A stretch of 45,519 bases of DNA, taken from the NCBI RefSeq assembly GCF_003464595.1, contig NZ_QRZF01000030.1:1-45519 (forward strand), read 5' to 3'. Shown here in pieces: positions 8,180 through 13,955 of the stretch; the first letter of the stretch is position 1, and the number at the start of each line of letters is the position of its first letter. This DNA is from Bacteroides intestinalis. Its GTDB lineage: Bacteria; Bacteroidota; Bacteroidia; Bacteroidales; Bacteroidaceae. The position numbers and the translations under genes were made by a program. The notes below the pieces were generated by a model that had not been told where the DNA came from, ran no database searches, and worked only from the letters and a program-made list of their open reading frames with translations.

Positions 8180-9052
8180 ATGAAAAATATAAAGAACGTA
8201 GATATTGCAACTATTCGCCGTTTTCCGGCAATGGATTTTATTGGGAATGATTTTGCCATATTCGACAATATAGGAGATATCCCTTTGTTCGGTTATCCTA
8301 CACGCCTGAATGCGTCTTGTCTGACACTCTGTATGAAAGGGCATTGCAAGATACGTATCAATCTGAAAGAATATGAACTTACCGAAGGTGTTCTTGTGGT
8401 TACTTTGCCCGAACAGATTTTGCAGCAGGTGGAGCGTTCGGATGATTTCACCGGTGTTTTTATAGTTGTCTCCGGTCAGTTTATAGATGATGTGCTCCCC
8501 ACGGTACAGCAGTTATTCCCTCTGTTTTTTATGATTAAAGAGCAGCCCTGTGTGCGCCTCAATCCGGAACAAATGGAGGCTGTGCAGGAGTATTATTCTT
8601 TCCTCCAAAAGAAGGTAAAACTGAAAGACAATCCTTTCCGTAAAGAGATTACTCAGGGATTGATACTGTCTCTTTTCTATGAGATATATAGCATCTATCA
8701 AGGCAATGAACCTACTGTCAGAAAAGTAAAAAGCAGGAAAGAGGATCTTTTTGAACGTTTTGTCCGTGCAATTACAGAGTCGTACAAACAGGAACGCAGT
8801 GTTGCCTATTATGCCGACAAAATGTTCCTGACAGCCAAGCATCTTTCTACAGCAGTAAAAGAAGTCAGTGGAAAGACTGCCGGAGAGTGGATAGACAGTC
8901 TTGTTATTCTGGAGGCTAAAGCTTTGTTGAAATCTTCCGAAATGAGTATTCAGGAAATCTCCGATGAACTGCATTTTGCCAACCAGTCTTTCTTTGGCAA
9001 ATATTTCAAGCATCACACCGGAATGTCTCCGAAAGAATATCGTAAGCAATAG
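8180..9052 (+). CDS. AraC-family transcriptional regulator
   Basis: 290 residues. The N-terminal ~170 residues form a cupin-like ligand region without a recognised name. The C-terminal ~100 residues hold the two helix-turn-helix motifs of the AraC/XylS family: Y-A-D-K-M-F-L-T-A-K-H-L-S followed by the signature I-Q-E-I-S-D-E-L-H-F-A-N-Q-S-F-F-G-K-Y-F, then G-M-S-P-K-E-Y-R. A strong AAAGGGAG ribosome site precedes the ATG. It follows the TonB receptor and precedes a creatininase-family gene that has its own promoter. Either neighbour, or itself through the phased TTGCA repeats upstream, could be the target. The ligand is unknown. Confidence 0.88.
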   Translation: MKNIKNVDIATIRRFPAMDFIGNDFAIFDNIGDIPLFGYPTRLNASCLTLCMKGHCKIRINLKEYELTEGVLVVTLPEQILQQVERSDDFTGVFIVVSGQFIDDVLPTVQQLFPLFFMIKEQPCVRLNPEQMEAVQEYYSFLQKKVKLKDNPFRKEITQGLILSLFYEIYSIYQGNEPTVRKVKSRKEDLFERFVRAITESYKQERSVAYYADKMFLTAKHLSTAVKEVSGKTAGEWIDSLVILEAKALLKSSEMSIQEISDELHFANQSFFGKYFKHHTGMSPKEYRKQ

Positions 9053-9074
9053 TACACAGTGTCGGAATATTCTT

Positions 9075-9082
9075 TATTTTTG
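9075..9082 (+). promoter_or_regulatory. -7 element for the creatininase-family gene
   Basis: TATTTTTG matches TAnnTTTG, with about 32 bases to the ATG at 9115. No TTTG is visible at -33, so it may need an activator such as the AraC-type protein encoded just upstream. Confidence 0.6.
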
Positions 9083-9114
9083 CAGGTATCAAATACCCCC
9101 AAAAATAAGAAAAC

Positions 9115-9876
9115 ATGGAAAAAAGAGAAATTGACCTTGCTGTTTCCTGCTATGGAAAAGTGAAGGATGTGAAGTATGATGCCGTTATACTTCCCTGGGG
9201 CGCAACAGAGCCTCATAACTTACATCTTCCGTATCTCACCGATTGCATTTTGCCCCATGACATTGCTGTAGACGCTGCTACGCTGGCACTGGAACGTTCC
9301 GGTGTGCGTTGTATGGTGATGCCTCCTGTTCCATTCGGTGCCCACAACCCCGGGCAGCGTGAACTTCCCTTCTGCATACATACCCGTTATGCCACCCAAC
9401 AGGCTATTTTGGAAGATATTGTCGCTTCTCTTTATGCTCAGGGTATGCGTAAACTGATTATTGTCAGTGGACATGGCGGGAATAATTTCAAAGGTATGAT
9501 ACGCGACCTTGCCTTTAGCTATCCGGACTTCCTGATTATTGCTACCGACTGGTTTAGCCTCGTTCCCACGAAAGGTTATTTTGAAGCTGAAATAGATGAC
9601 CATGCCGGTGAGCAGGAAACTTCCGTAATGATGCACTATCATCCGGAGCTGGTAAATCTGAATGAGGCAGGTGATGGGGATTCTAAGCCTTTTGCTATTT
9701 CTTCATTGAACGAAAAGGTGGGTTGGGCACCGCGCCATTGGGATAAAGCTACAGTGGATAGTGGGGTAGGGAACCCCAAGAAAGCTTCGGCTGAGAAAGG
9801 TGAACGCTATGTGAAACCTATTATCGAAAAGCTTGCCAAGCTCTTCACGGAAGTAGGGCAGGGTGAACTTTACTAA
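9115..9876 (+). CDS. Creatininase-family amidohydrolase
   Basis: 253 residues, the usual length for the family. These cytoplasmic metal-dependent enzymes open cyclic amides. The metal and catalytic signature is complete: W-G-A-T-E-P-H-N-L-H-L-P-Y-L-T-D (Glu, His and Asp ligands), the S-G-H-G-G-N-N loop, and D-D-H-A-G-E-Q-E-T-S carrying the second-metal glutamate. The family also includes creatinine amidohydrolase and enzymes of riboflavin/deazaflavin precursor breakdown (FAPy deformylase), so the true substrate here is open. It has its own -7 element and a terminator and is therefore a single-gene unit next to an AraC-family regulator. Confidence 0.86.
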   Translation: MEKREIDLAVSCYGKVKDVKYDAVILPWGATEPHNLHLPYLTDCILPHDIAVDAATLALERSGVRCMVMPPVPFGAHNPGQRELPFCIHTRYATQQAILEDIVASLYAQGMRKLIIVSGHGGNNFKGMIRDLAFSYPDFLIIATDWFSLVPTKGYFEAEIDDHAGEQETSVMMHYHPELVNLNEAGDGDSKPFAISSLNEKVGWAPRHWDKATVDSGVGNPKKASAEKGERYVKPIIEKLAKLFTEVGQGELY

Positions 9877-9889
9877 GTAAAATAAAATG

Positions 9890-9928
9890 GGCGGTCCGGT
9901 AAGAAATACTTTTCTTAACTGAACCGCC
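9890..9928. terminator. Shared terminator between convergent genes
   Basis: GGCGGT...AAGAAA (from 9890) pairs with TTTCTTAACTGAACCGCC (to 9928) with minor bulges, followed by TTGTTGCTT. It lies between the creatininase gene (+) and the DUF4878 lipoprotein gene (-), so it may serve both. Confidence 0.65.
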
Positions 9929-9954
9929 TTGTTGCTTATACTGAGATGAAAAGC

Positions 9955-10362
9955 TTACTTATCTATTGACATTAGCCATTTACCATCTCTTTTCACCATC
10001 GATTGCGTACCTTCTTGTGTTTCTCCGTTTCCGTAGGTTTGCTTTATTTTTACAGTTGCTGTGTTTCCATCTTCCGATATTTCTTCCGATAGAATCTCAA
10101 TACTTTTCAGTCCACCCATTTTTTCATACTCTTTGCCCACTTTATCTCTCAGTAAGGCAACAAATCCTGCTTTTTGCTCTTTCAGTTTATCAGCAGTTTC
10201 GCTGTCACCCAAAGCAATACCATCTACAAACTTTTCATAGTCACCTTTGATAAGATAGTTGCTATACTTCTTCATCGCATCTCCCGGACTACTGGAAGAG
10301 GAGCAAGCTGCCATCATAAACATAGCCATAACCATCAGACTAAAATAAAATACCTTTTTCAT
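9955..10362 (-). CDS. DUF4878-type lipoprotein
   Basis: 135 residues. A lipoprotein signal peptide ends in M-M-A-A-C, so Cys20 is probably lipidated. The rest is one small alpha+beta domain of the NTF2-like fold (helical K-K-Y-S-N-Y-L-I-K-G-D-Y-E-K-F, then strands ending in V-K-R-D-G-K-W-L-M), typical of Bacteroidetes DUF4878 proteins. Function of the family is unknown. It follows a YiiX-like lipoprotein gene by 29 bases on the same strand and has no separate promoter that I can see, so they are likely co-transcribed. Confidence 0.8.
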   Translation of the reverse strand: MKKVFYFSLMVMAMFMMAACSSSSSPGDAMKKYSNYLIKGDYEKFVDGIALGDSETADKLKEQKAGFVALLRDKVGKEYEKMGGLKSIEILSEEISEDGNTATVKIKQTYGNGETQEGTQSMVKRDGKWLMSIDK

Positions 10363-10391
10363 ACGCTTTTTTTTAAATGATTAATGTGTAT

Positions 10392-11024
10392 TTAAAAATA
10401 GTATATCAAACAGAGGCGCTTACTCTGTGCAATATCGTTAGGCAGGAGATAATCTCCTTTGAATCCCGGAATATTCACGTGACTGATACGTCCCTCAGGC
10501 AAGTCTATTCCTTGTTTTTTGTATACGAAATCAACCAGTTCTGTACAGTACATTCGCGTTGTATCTGCCAGGTTATAATCATGGTCGAATAATACATGGG
10601 CATGATATAACCGTTCTGCCCGTACTGCTGCTCTGTATGCGCTTGCAGAATCCTCCGCTATACGCATAATGGCCCCGTTAATAGCTTTTCTTTCTTCAAA
10701 AAACACTTCAACAGTTTCCATTTTTACACGATCCGGGTCGTCTTTGAAATCCGGTTCGCCGGGCACAGCATGTATCACATACCATTGTCCGTCTTTCTTC
10801 TTCAGGATGCCGGTATGCGAATACGTTCCTTCACGGTCTGCAGCCAGCACTACTCTACTTGTAATCCCTGTTCCTCTTCTGAAAGCTATGTCTCCATCCC
10901 GAAATAATTCCTGTGGCAATTGCAGCAGGCGGGTCTTTTTATCAGGACTTCCCTGGCATCCCGCCAGTATAAGTGTGAACAACAGCGTTATTTTTAGTAG
11001 TGCTACGTGTGGCTTCGTTTCCAT
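10392..11024 (-). CDS. YiiX/YebB-like NlpC/P60-type cysteine hydrolase, lipoprotein
   Basis: 210 residues with a lipoprotein signal (L-I-L-A-G-C). It resembles the permuted papain-like YiiX group (peptidase C92): the histidine motif G-D-I-A-F-R-R-G...Y-S-H-T-G-I-L comes first and the nucleophile motif Y-C-T-E-L-V-D-F-V comes near the C-terminus, the reverse of the usual NlpC/P60 order. Such enzymes are predicted amidases or thioesterases acting on cell-wall peptides or lipids. The -7 element is only five bases before the ATG and no alternative start keeps the signal peptide, so the message appears to be leaderless. The DUF4878 lipoprotein follows. Confidence 0.82.
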   Translation of the reverse strand: METKPHVALLKITLLFTLILAGCQGSPDKKTRLLQLPQELFRDGDIAFRRGTGITSRVVLAADREGTYSHTGILKKKDGQWYVIHAVPGEPDFKDDPDRVKMETVEVFFEERKAINGAIMRIAEDSASAYRAAVRAERLYHAHVLFDHDYNLADTTRMYCTELVDFVYKKQGIDLPEGRISHVNIPGFKGDYLLPNDIAQSKRLCLIYYF

Positions 11025-11029
11025 TAATA

Positions 11030-11037
11030 CAAATATA
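11030..11037 (-). promoter_or_regulatory. -7 element very close to the YiiX-like start codon
   Basis: TATATTTG on the minus strand (11037 to 11030). Only TATTA separates it from ATG at 11024, so transcription should begin at or next to the start codon. Confidence 0.65.
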
Positions 11038-11090
11038 TGAATAAGTTTGCATTACTACATGTTTTTTAAATGAATTTTGTGGAGTGAACG

Positions 11091-11195
11091 AAAAAAGAGG
11101 TAACAACCTCTATACGTTGTTACCTCCTTTTTTAATTTATACCCTAAAAACTAATCTCTTTCCTTATAAAAACTAATTCTATTTCTCTTTTGATG
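11091..11195 (-). ncRNA. Candidate small RNA under a Crp/Fnr-type box
   Basis: On the minus strand a -7 element TAACTTTG (11206-11199) is followed about 70 bases later by a perfect 11-bp terminator hairpin (11126-11097) and six T. The predicted transcript is about 105 nt. It contains no ATG and no usable ORF. It holds a twice-repeated GAnTTAGTTTTTA-like stretch and an AAGGAGGT motif at the base of the terminator stem. An Fnr-like box lies 22 bp upstream of the -7 element. I recognise no known RNA family. It could instead be a leader attenuating the YiiX-like gene, although that gene has its own -7 element beyond the terminator. Confidence 0.5.
11097..11126 (-). terminator. Strong hairpin terminator
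   Basis: GAGGTAACAAC (11097-11107) pairs perfectly with GTTGTTACCTC (11116-11126) across an 8-base loop, flanked by A and T tracts on both sides so that it could act in either direction. On the minus strand it ends the candidate small RNA and any read-through from the Crp/Fnr gene. Confidence 0.85.
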
Positions 11196-11198
11196 GCG

Positions 11199-11206
11199 CA
11201 AAGTTA
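11199..11206 (-). promoter_or_regulatory. -7 element of the candidate small RNA
   Basis: TAACTTTG on the minus strand matches TAnnTTTG. No TTTG is found 19-21 bp upstream; the Fnr-like box covers the region next to that position instead, as expected for an activator-dependent promoter. Confidence 0.6.
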
Positions 11207-11228
11207 GAGAGTTCTTGGGGAATATGAT

Positions 11229-11242
11229 TTGATATAAATCAA
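11229..11242. promoter_or_regulatory. Fnr-like box (exact TTGAT-N4-ATCAA) upstream of the candidate small RNA
   Basis: TTGATATAAATCAA, extended by one T/A pair on each side. It is separated from the -7 element by exactly 22 bases, placing its centre near -40.5 from the expected start: the classical class II activator position. Confidence 0.6.
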
Positions 11243-11268
11243 AAAAATGTAGATTCATATTGGCTTTT

Positions 11269-11853
11269 TTACAGTATGCCCGAGCGTACCCGGCTGAGGG
11301 TTTCGGGCGTCATCAGCAAATAAGATGCGATATGTGATAATGGTGCCCGTTTGATGACCTCCGGATGGGTATGTATCAGCATATTGTAGCGTTCGCGTGC
11401 TGTTTCGAACCGCCAGGAGTCAGCTTTTACTTGAGATACGATGAGTGAATACTCCAGTATCTTACGGTAGAACATATTGATTTCCCAGGAGATTTCCGTC
11501 AATCTCATGAATTTGTCGTAGGGGAGGAGGTATACTGTGCAAGGTTCCAGAGCTTCTGCCATCAGGCGGGTAGGTTCTTGCTTCAATGTACTTTCTATGC
11601 AGATGATGACACAGCCTTCGTAGGAAAAGTGCTCGGTGACGTCTTTACCGTTTTTGTAATAGAACTGGCGCATCATGCCTTTACCCACAAACACCATGTG
11701 GTGGCAGACTTGCCCTTCCTTGAATAAGAGTTCACCCTTTTCCAGCTCTTTGCGGATCAGAATATCTTCTATCAGTTTTCTACCCTCAGGTGCCATACCC
11801 GGATAACGGGAGTTCACAGTGGCATTAACTGTTTCTTTTAATAGTGTATCCAT
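11269..11853 (-). CDS. Crp/Fnr-family transcriptional regulator
   Basis: 194 residues from ATG at 11853. A longer frame reaches 11928, but its extra codons lie upstream of the predicted transcription start, so the shorter form is right. A cyclic-nucleotide-binding-like beta roll (about 25-120: G-E-L-L-F-K-E-G-Q, F-V-G-K-G-M-M-R, an L-L-P-Y motif) is followed by a dimer helix and a helix-turn-helix (S-H-I-A-S-Y-L-L-M-T-P-E-T-L-S-R-V-R-S). The recognition helix has E184, S187, R188, the pattern with which Fnr reads TTGAT. The four-cysteine Fe-S arrangement of Fnr is absent, so it does not sense oxygen in that way; the cyclic-nucleotide arginine is not obvious either. A MATE exporter gene lies upstream on the same strand. 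Confidence 0.86.
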   Translation of the reverse strand: MDTLLKETVNATVNSRYPGMAPEGRKLIEDILIRKELEKGELLFKEGQVCHHMVFVGKGMMRQFYYKNGKDVTEHFSYEGCVIICIESTLKQEPTRLMAEALEPCTVYLLPYDKFMRLTEISWEINMFYRKILEYSLIVSQVKADSWRFETARERYNMLIHTHPEVIKRAPLSHIASYLLMTPETLSRVRSGIL

Positions 11854-11888
11854 AATTGTTCGCTGGTATTTATAACCGTTTCCGGGCA

Positions 11889-11919
11889 CAAAGGTACGAA
11901 AGATTTGATTTAAATCAAA
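11889..11919 (-). promoter_or_regulatory. Promoter of the Crp/Fnr-type regulator
   Basis: On the minus strand: TTTG (11919-11916), 19 bases, TACCTTTG (11896-11889), a full consensus promoter. The -33 TTTG lies inside the palindrome at 11901-11922. The leader to ATG 11853 is about 32 bases. Confidence 0.75.
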
Positions 11920-11922
11920 TCT
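11901..11922. promoter_or_regulatory. Perfect 22-bp palindrome with Fnr-like core (probable auto-operator)
   Basis: Bases 11901-11922 equal their own reverse complement. The core at 11905-11918 is TTGATTTAAATCAA, an exact TTGAT-N4-ATCAA. It covers the -33 element of the regulator gene's promoter and also the last codons of the MATE gene (stop at 11915-11917). Binding here should block RNA polymerase, i.e. autorepression (inference). Confidence 0.7.
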
Positions 11923-13258
11923 TAACAAACCCTTTTGTCATCCACTTCATGCTATACCAGCGTCGCACGAAGATGGCTCCCCGGATATTTTCATCCAATA
12001 GGAAAGCAACCCACATGCCACAGATACCCCATTCCAAAGGAATACCGAAGATGTATCCCAGTCCGACGGCAATGCTCCACTGAACCACCAGTCCGACGTA
12101 GAACGGATAGTTGACATCGCCGGCTGCACGCAGGGCGTTCGTGGCAAAAATATTGATAGGGCGTCCGATTTCGAGAATAACGTCGATGATGAGGATGGTG
12201 GTACCCAGCCGGATGATCTCTTCGTTGGAGGTCAGCCAGTGGAAAATGGTGTTTCCAAAGACTGCCAGAACCGTGGAAAGTATGACGGTGATCATTACGG
12301 ATTTCTTCATCACGTATTTTCCCATAAGGAAGGCAGCATGAGGTTTTCCCTCTCCGATGAGGTGACCGATACAGATGGCGCCTCCTTGTGCCATGGCAAT
12401 GCTGAAGAGGTAGGCGAACATGATAATGTTGACGCAGTAGGTACGGGTGGCCAGTGCTTCGACGCCCAGCATGTTGATGAAAAAGGTAATCACTACTTGC
12501 GATGAACTGTAAGAGAGTTGCTCTCCGGCAGAGGGCAGGCCTACTTTCATCAGGTTCTTCAGCTCGGGCCACGGGAATGGACGGAAATAAGCGACAGGGA
12601 AACGGTGGATATGCTTGCGGAACAGGATAATGAATAGTAGTACCATGGAAACTCCGCGGCTGAAAGCTGTGGAAATGGCAGCACCTTCTACACCAAGTTC
12701 CGGGAAGCCGAAGCGACCGAAGATAAGGGAGTAGTTACCTATGATATTAAGTATGTTGACAACGACGGTTACCAGCATTGGGTAGATGGCTTTGTTGGCA
12801 CTGCGTAGGGAAGCAGACAGGGTTAGGGAGATAGCTTGAAAGAAAGCGAAGGCACCCACGATGCGCATATAGTCCATACCGTCTGTCATCAGTTCGGGAG
12901 TGAGTCCCATGAGGCGTAGTATCGGTCCGGCACAGGAAAAAAGGAATAAGCTGACAGAGATGCCGATCACTATATTCACAAGGATGGATACGCCGACTAC
13001 CTGAACTACTTTCTTCTGCAGGCGTGCACCGAGGTATTGGGAGCAAAGAACAGAGGTGCCAAGGTTGATAACCTCGAATATAAGGAAAGTAAGCATGATG
13101 ATCTGGTTGACCACTCCTACGGCGGCAACGCTACTATCTGAGTGGCGGCTCAACATAATAGTATCTACAGCACCCAGCATCATGATGAGCAGGGTCTCTA
13201 TAAATATAGGGGCAGCGAGTTTGGCAAGTCGCTTTTTTAAGCTTTCCTGATGTATCAT
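11915..13258 (-). CDS. MATE-family multidrug/cation exporter
   Basis: 447 residues from ATG at 13258 (a longer frame to 13339 starts upstream of the -7 element and is rejected). Twelve hydrophobic segments in two MatE halves; N-terminal M-L-G-A-V-D-T-I-M-L-S-R-H fits the family. It should expel drugs or organic cations by Na+ or H+ antiport across the inner membrane. The last codons overlap the palindromic operator of the following Crp/Fnr-type regulator, which starts 61 bases later. An Fnr-like box with one mismatch lies 22 bp before its -7 element, so it is probably activated by that regulator (inference). Confidence 0.87.
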   Translation of the reverse strand: MIHQESLKKRLAKLAAPIFIETLLIMMLGAVDTIMLSRHSDSSVAAVGVVNQIIMLTFLIFEVINLGTSVLCSQYLGARLQKKVVQVVGVSILVNIVIGISVSLFLFSCAGPILRLMGLTPELMTDGMDYMRIVGAFAFFQAISLTLSASLRSANKAIYPMLVTVVVNILNIIGNYSLIFGRFGFPELGVEGAAISTAFSRGVSMVLLFIILFRKHIHRFPVAYFRPFPWPELKNLMKVGLPSAGEQLSYSSSQVVITFFINMLGVEALATRTYCVNIIMFAYLFSIAMAQGGAICIGHLIGEGKPHAAFLMGKYVMKKSVMITVILSTVLAVFGNTIFHWLTSNEEIIRLGTTILIIDVILEIGRPINIFATNALRAAGDVNYPFYVGLVVQWSIAVGLGYIFGIPLEWGICGMWVAFLLDENIRGAIFVRRWYSMKWMTKGFVKI

Positions 13259-13295
13259 TTCGTATGTGTTTGAAATCCGGTGATGAAAAACCGCG

Positions 13296-13303
13296 CAAAG
13301 GTA
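13296..13303 (-). promoter_or_regulatory. -7 element of the MATE gene
   Basis: TACCTTTG on the minus strand. There is no TTTG 19-21 bp upstream. Start codon at 13258, so the leader is about 34 bases. Confidence 0.7.
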
Positions 13304-13325
13304 CGGAATGGGAGGGAGGGAAGAA

Positions 13326-13339
13326 TTGATATGAGTCAA
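13326..13339. promoter_or_regulatory. Fnr-like box upstream of the MATE gene
   Basis: TTGATATGAGTCAA, one mismatch to TTGAT-N4-ATCAA. It is 22 bases from the -7 element, exactly the same spacing as the box in front of the candidate small RNA. Confidence 0.55.
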
Positions 13340-13429
13340 ATAAATTATTTTTTTTCCGACCTTTGCTTTTGACTTTTAACAGATTACCTCTTTTCCTGAA
13401 AAAAGTCAGAAAAAAATATGATGGAAAGA

Positions 13430-13461
13430 TTTGCATAGTCCAAAAGTTTCCCATACATTTG
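13430..13461 (+). promoter_or_regulatory. Promoter of the tRNA operon
   Basis: TTTG (13430-13433), 20 bases, TACATTTG (13454-13461): a full consensus promoter about 30 bases before tRNA-Ser and divergent from the MATE promoter. Confidence 0.85.
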
Positions 13462-13491
13462 CACCGCATTTGAGAAACAATGCAGGTTTAA

Positions 13492-13578
13492 GGAAGTGTG
13501 GGTGAGTGGCTGAAACCACCAGTTTGCTAAACTGACGTACGGGTAACTGTACCGGGGGTTCGAATCCCCCCGCTTCCG
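13492..13578 (+). tRNA. tRNA-Ser (anticodon GCT)
   Basis: Acceptor GGAAGTG pairs with CGCTTCC (one G-T wobble), discriminator G. A long variable arm (GTACGGGTAACTGTAC region) marks a type II tRNA. The anticodon loop TTGCTAA carries GCT at 13526-13528 and the T arm has GGTTCGAATCC. It reads AGC/AGT. No CCA is encoded. Confidence 0.95.
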
Positions 13579-13587
13579 CAAACAGCC

Positions 13588-13659
13588 GGTGGATTCGTCT
13601 AACGGTTAGGACACATGCCTCTCACGCATGTAATACGAGTTCGATTCTCGTATCCACTA
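13588..13659 (+). tRNA. tRNA-Glu (anticodon CTC)
   Basis: Acceptor GGTGGAT pairs with ATCCACT, discriminator A. The anticodon stem CATGC/GCATG encloses the loop CTCTCAC, i.e. anticodon CTC, reading GAG. T loop GTTCGATTC. No CCA is encoded. Confidence 0.93.
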
Positions 13660-13673
13660 CGGAAATTTTTAAT

Positions 13674-13746
13674 GCACTCTTAGCTCAGCTGGTAGAGCAA
13701 TTGACTCTTAATCAATGGGTCCAGGGTTCGAGTCCCTGAGGGTGTA
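13674..13746 (+). tRNA. tRNA-Lys (anticodon CTT)
   Basis: Acceptor GCACTCT pairs with AGGGTGT (wobbles at the first and fifth pair), discriminator A. The anticodon stem ATTGA/TCAAT encloses the loop CTCTTAA, anticodon CTT, reading AAG. T arm CAGGGTTCGAGTCCCTG. No CCA is encoded. Confidence 0.93.
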
Positions 13747-13754
13747 CGAAGAAT

Positions 13755-13815
13755 AAGAAGACTGCTCCCGAAAAGAATGAAATATTTCATTCTTTTCGGG
13801 AGCAGTCTTCTTTTA
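13755..13815 (+). terminator. Perfect 58-bp palindrome ending the tRNA operon
   Basis: Bases 13755-13783 and 13784-13812 are exact reverse complements (29 bp per arm, no spacer), followed by a few T. It begins only nine bases after tRNA-Lys. Such a stem is far longer than termination needs. Confidence 0.85.
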
Positions 13816-13876
13816 TGCCTATCGGGCAACAGTTTTGTTCAGGAAAATACGTTTTGCAATAAAAATTTTGACTTGA

Positions 13877-13909
13877 TTTGATTTTATCTGATTTTTATTA
13901 ATATTTTTG
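13877..13909 (+). promoter_or_regulatory. Promoter of the hybrid sensor kinase
   Basis: TTTG (13877-13880), 21 bases, TATTTTTG (13902-13909): full consensus. The leader to ATG 13956 is about 42 bases. Confidence 0.8.
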
Positions 13910-13955
13910 CAGCGCATATCAACAAAGTAATTCACGTATCTTAATAGGAAAGAGT

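Noticed and set aside
8180..9876. AraC regulator and creatininase gene as one transcript
   Set aside because: A -7 element (9075-9082) lies between them, so separate transcription is more likely, although read-through cannot be excluded.
11269..11853. Calling the regulator a true Fnr oxygen sensor
   Set aside because: The N-terminal cysteine cluster needed for the Fe-S centre is missing; only the recognition helix and the boxes are Fnr-like.
13384..13581. 65-codon minus-strand frame
   Set aside because: Covers the tRNA-Ser gene and its promoter, so it is not a protein gene.
13871..13892. TTGAT-rich stretch before the hybrid kinase as a fourth Fnr-like box
   Set aside because: There is no ATCAA half at the required distance; the stretch is explained by the TTTG -33 element and AT-rich DNA.
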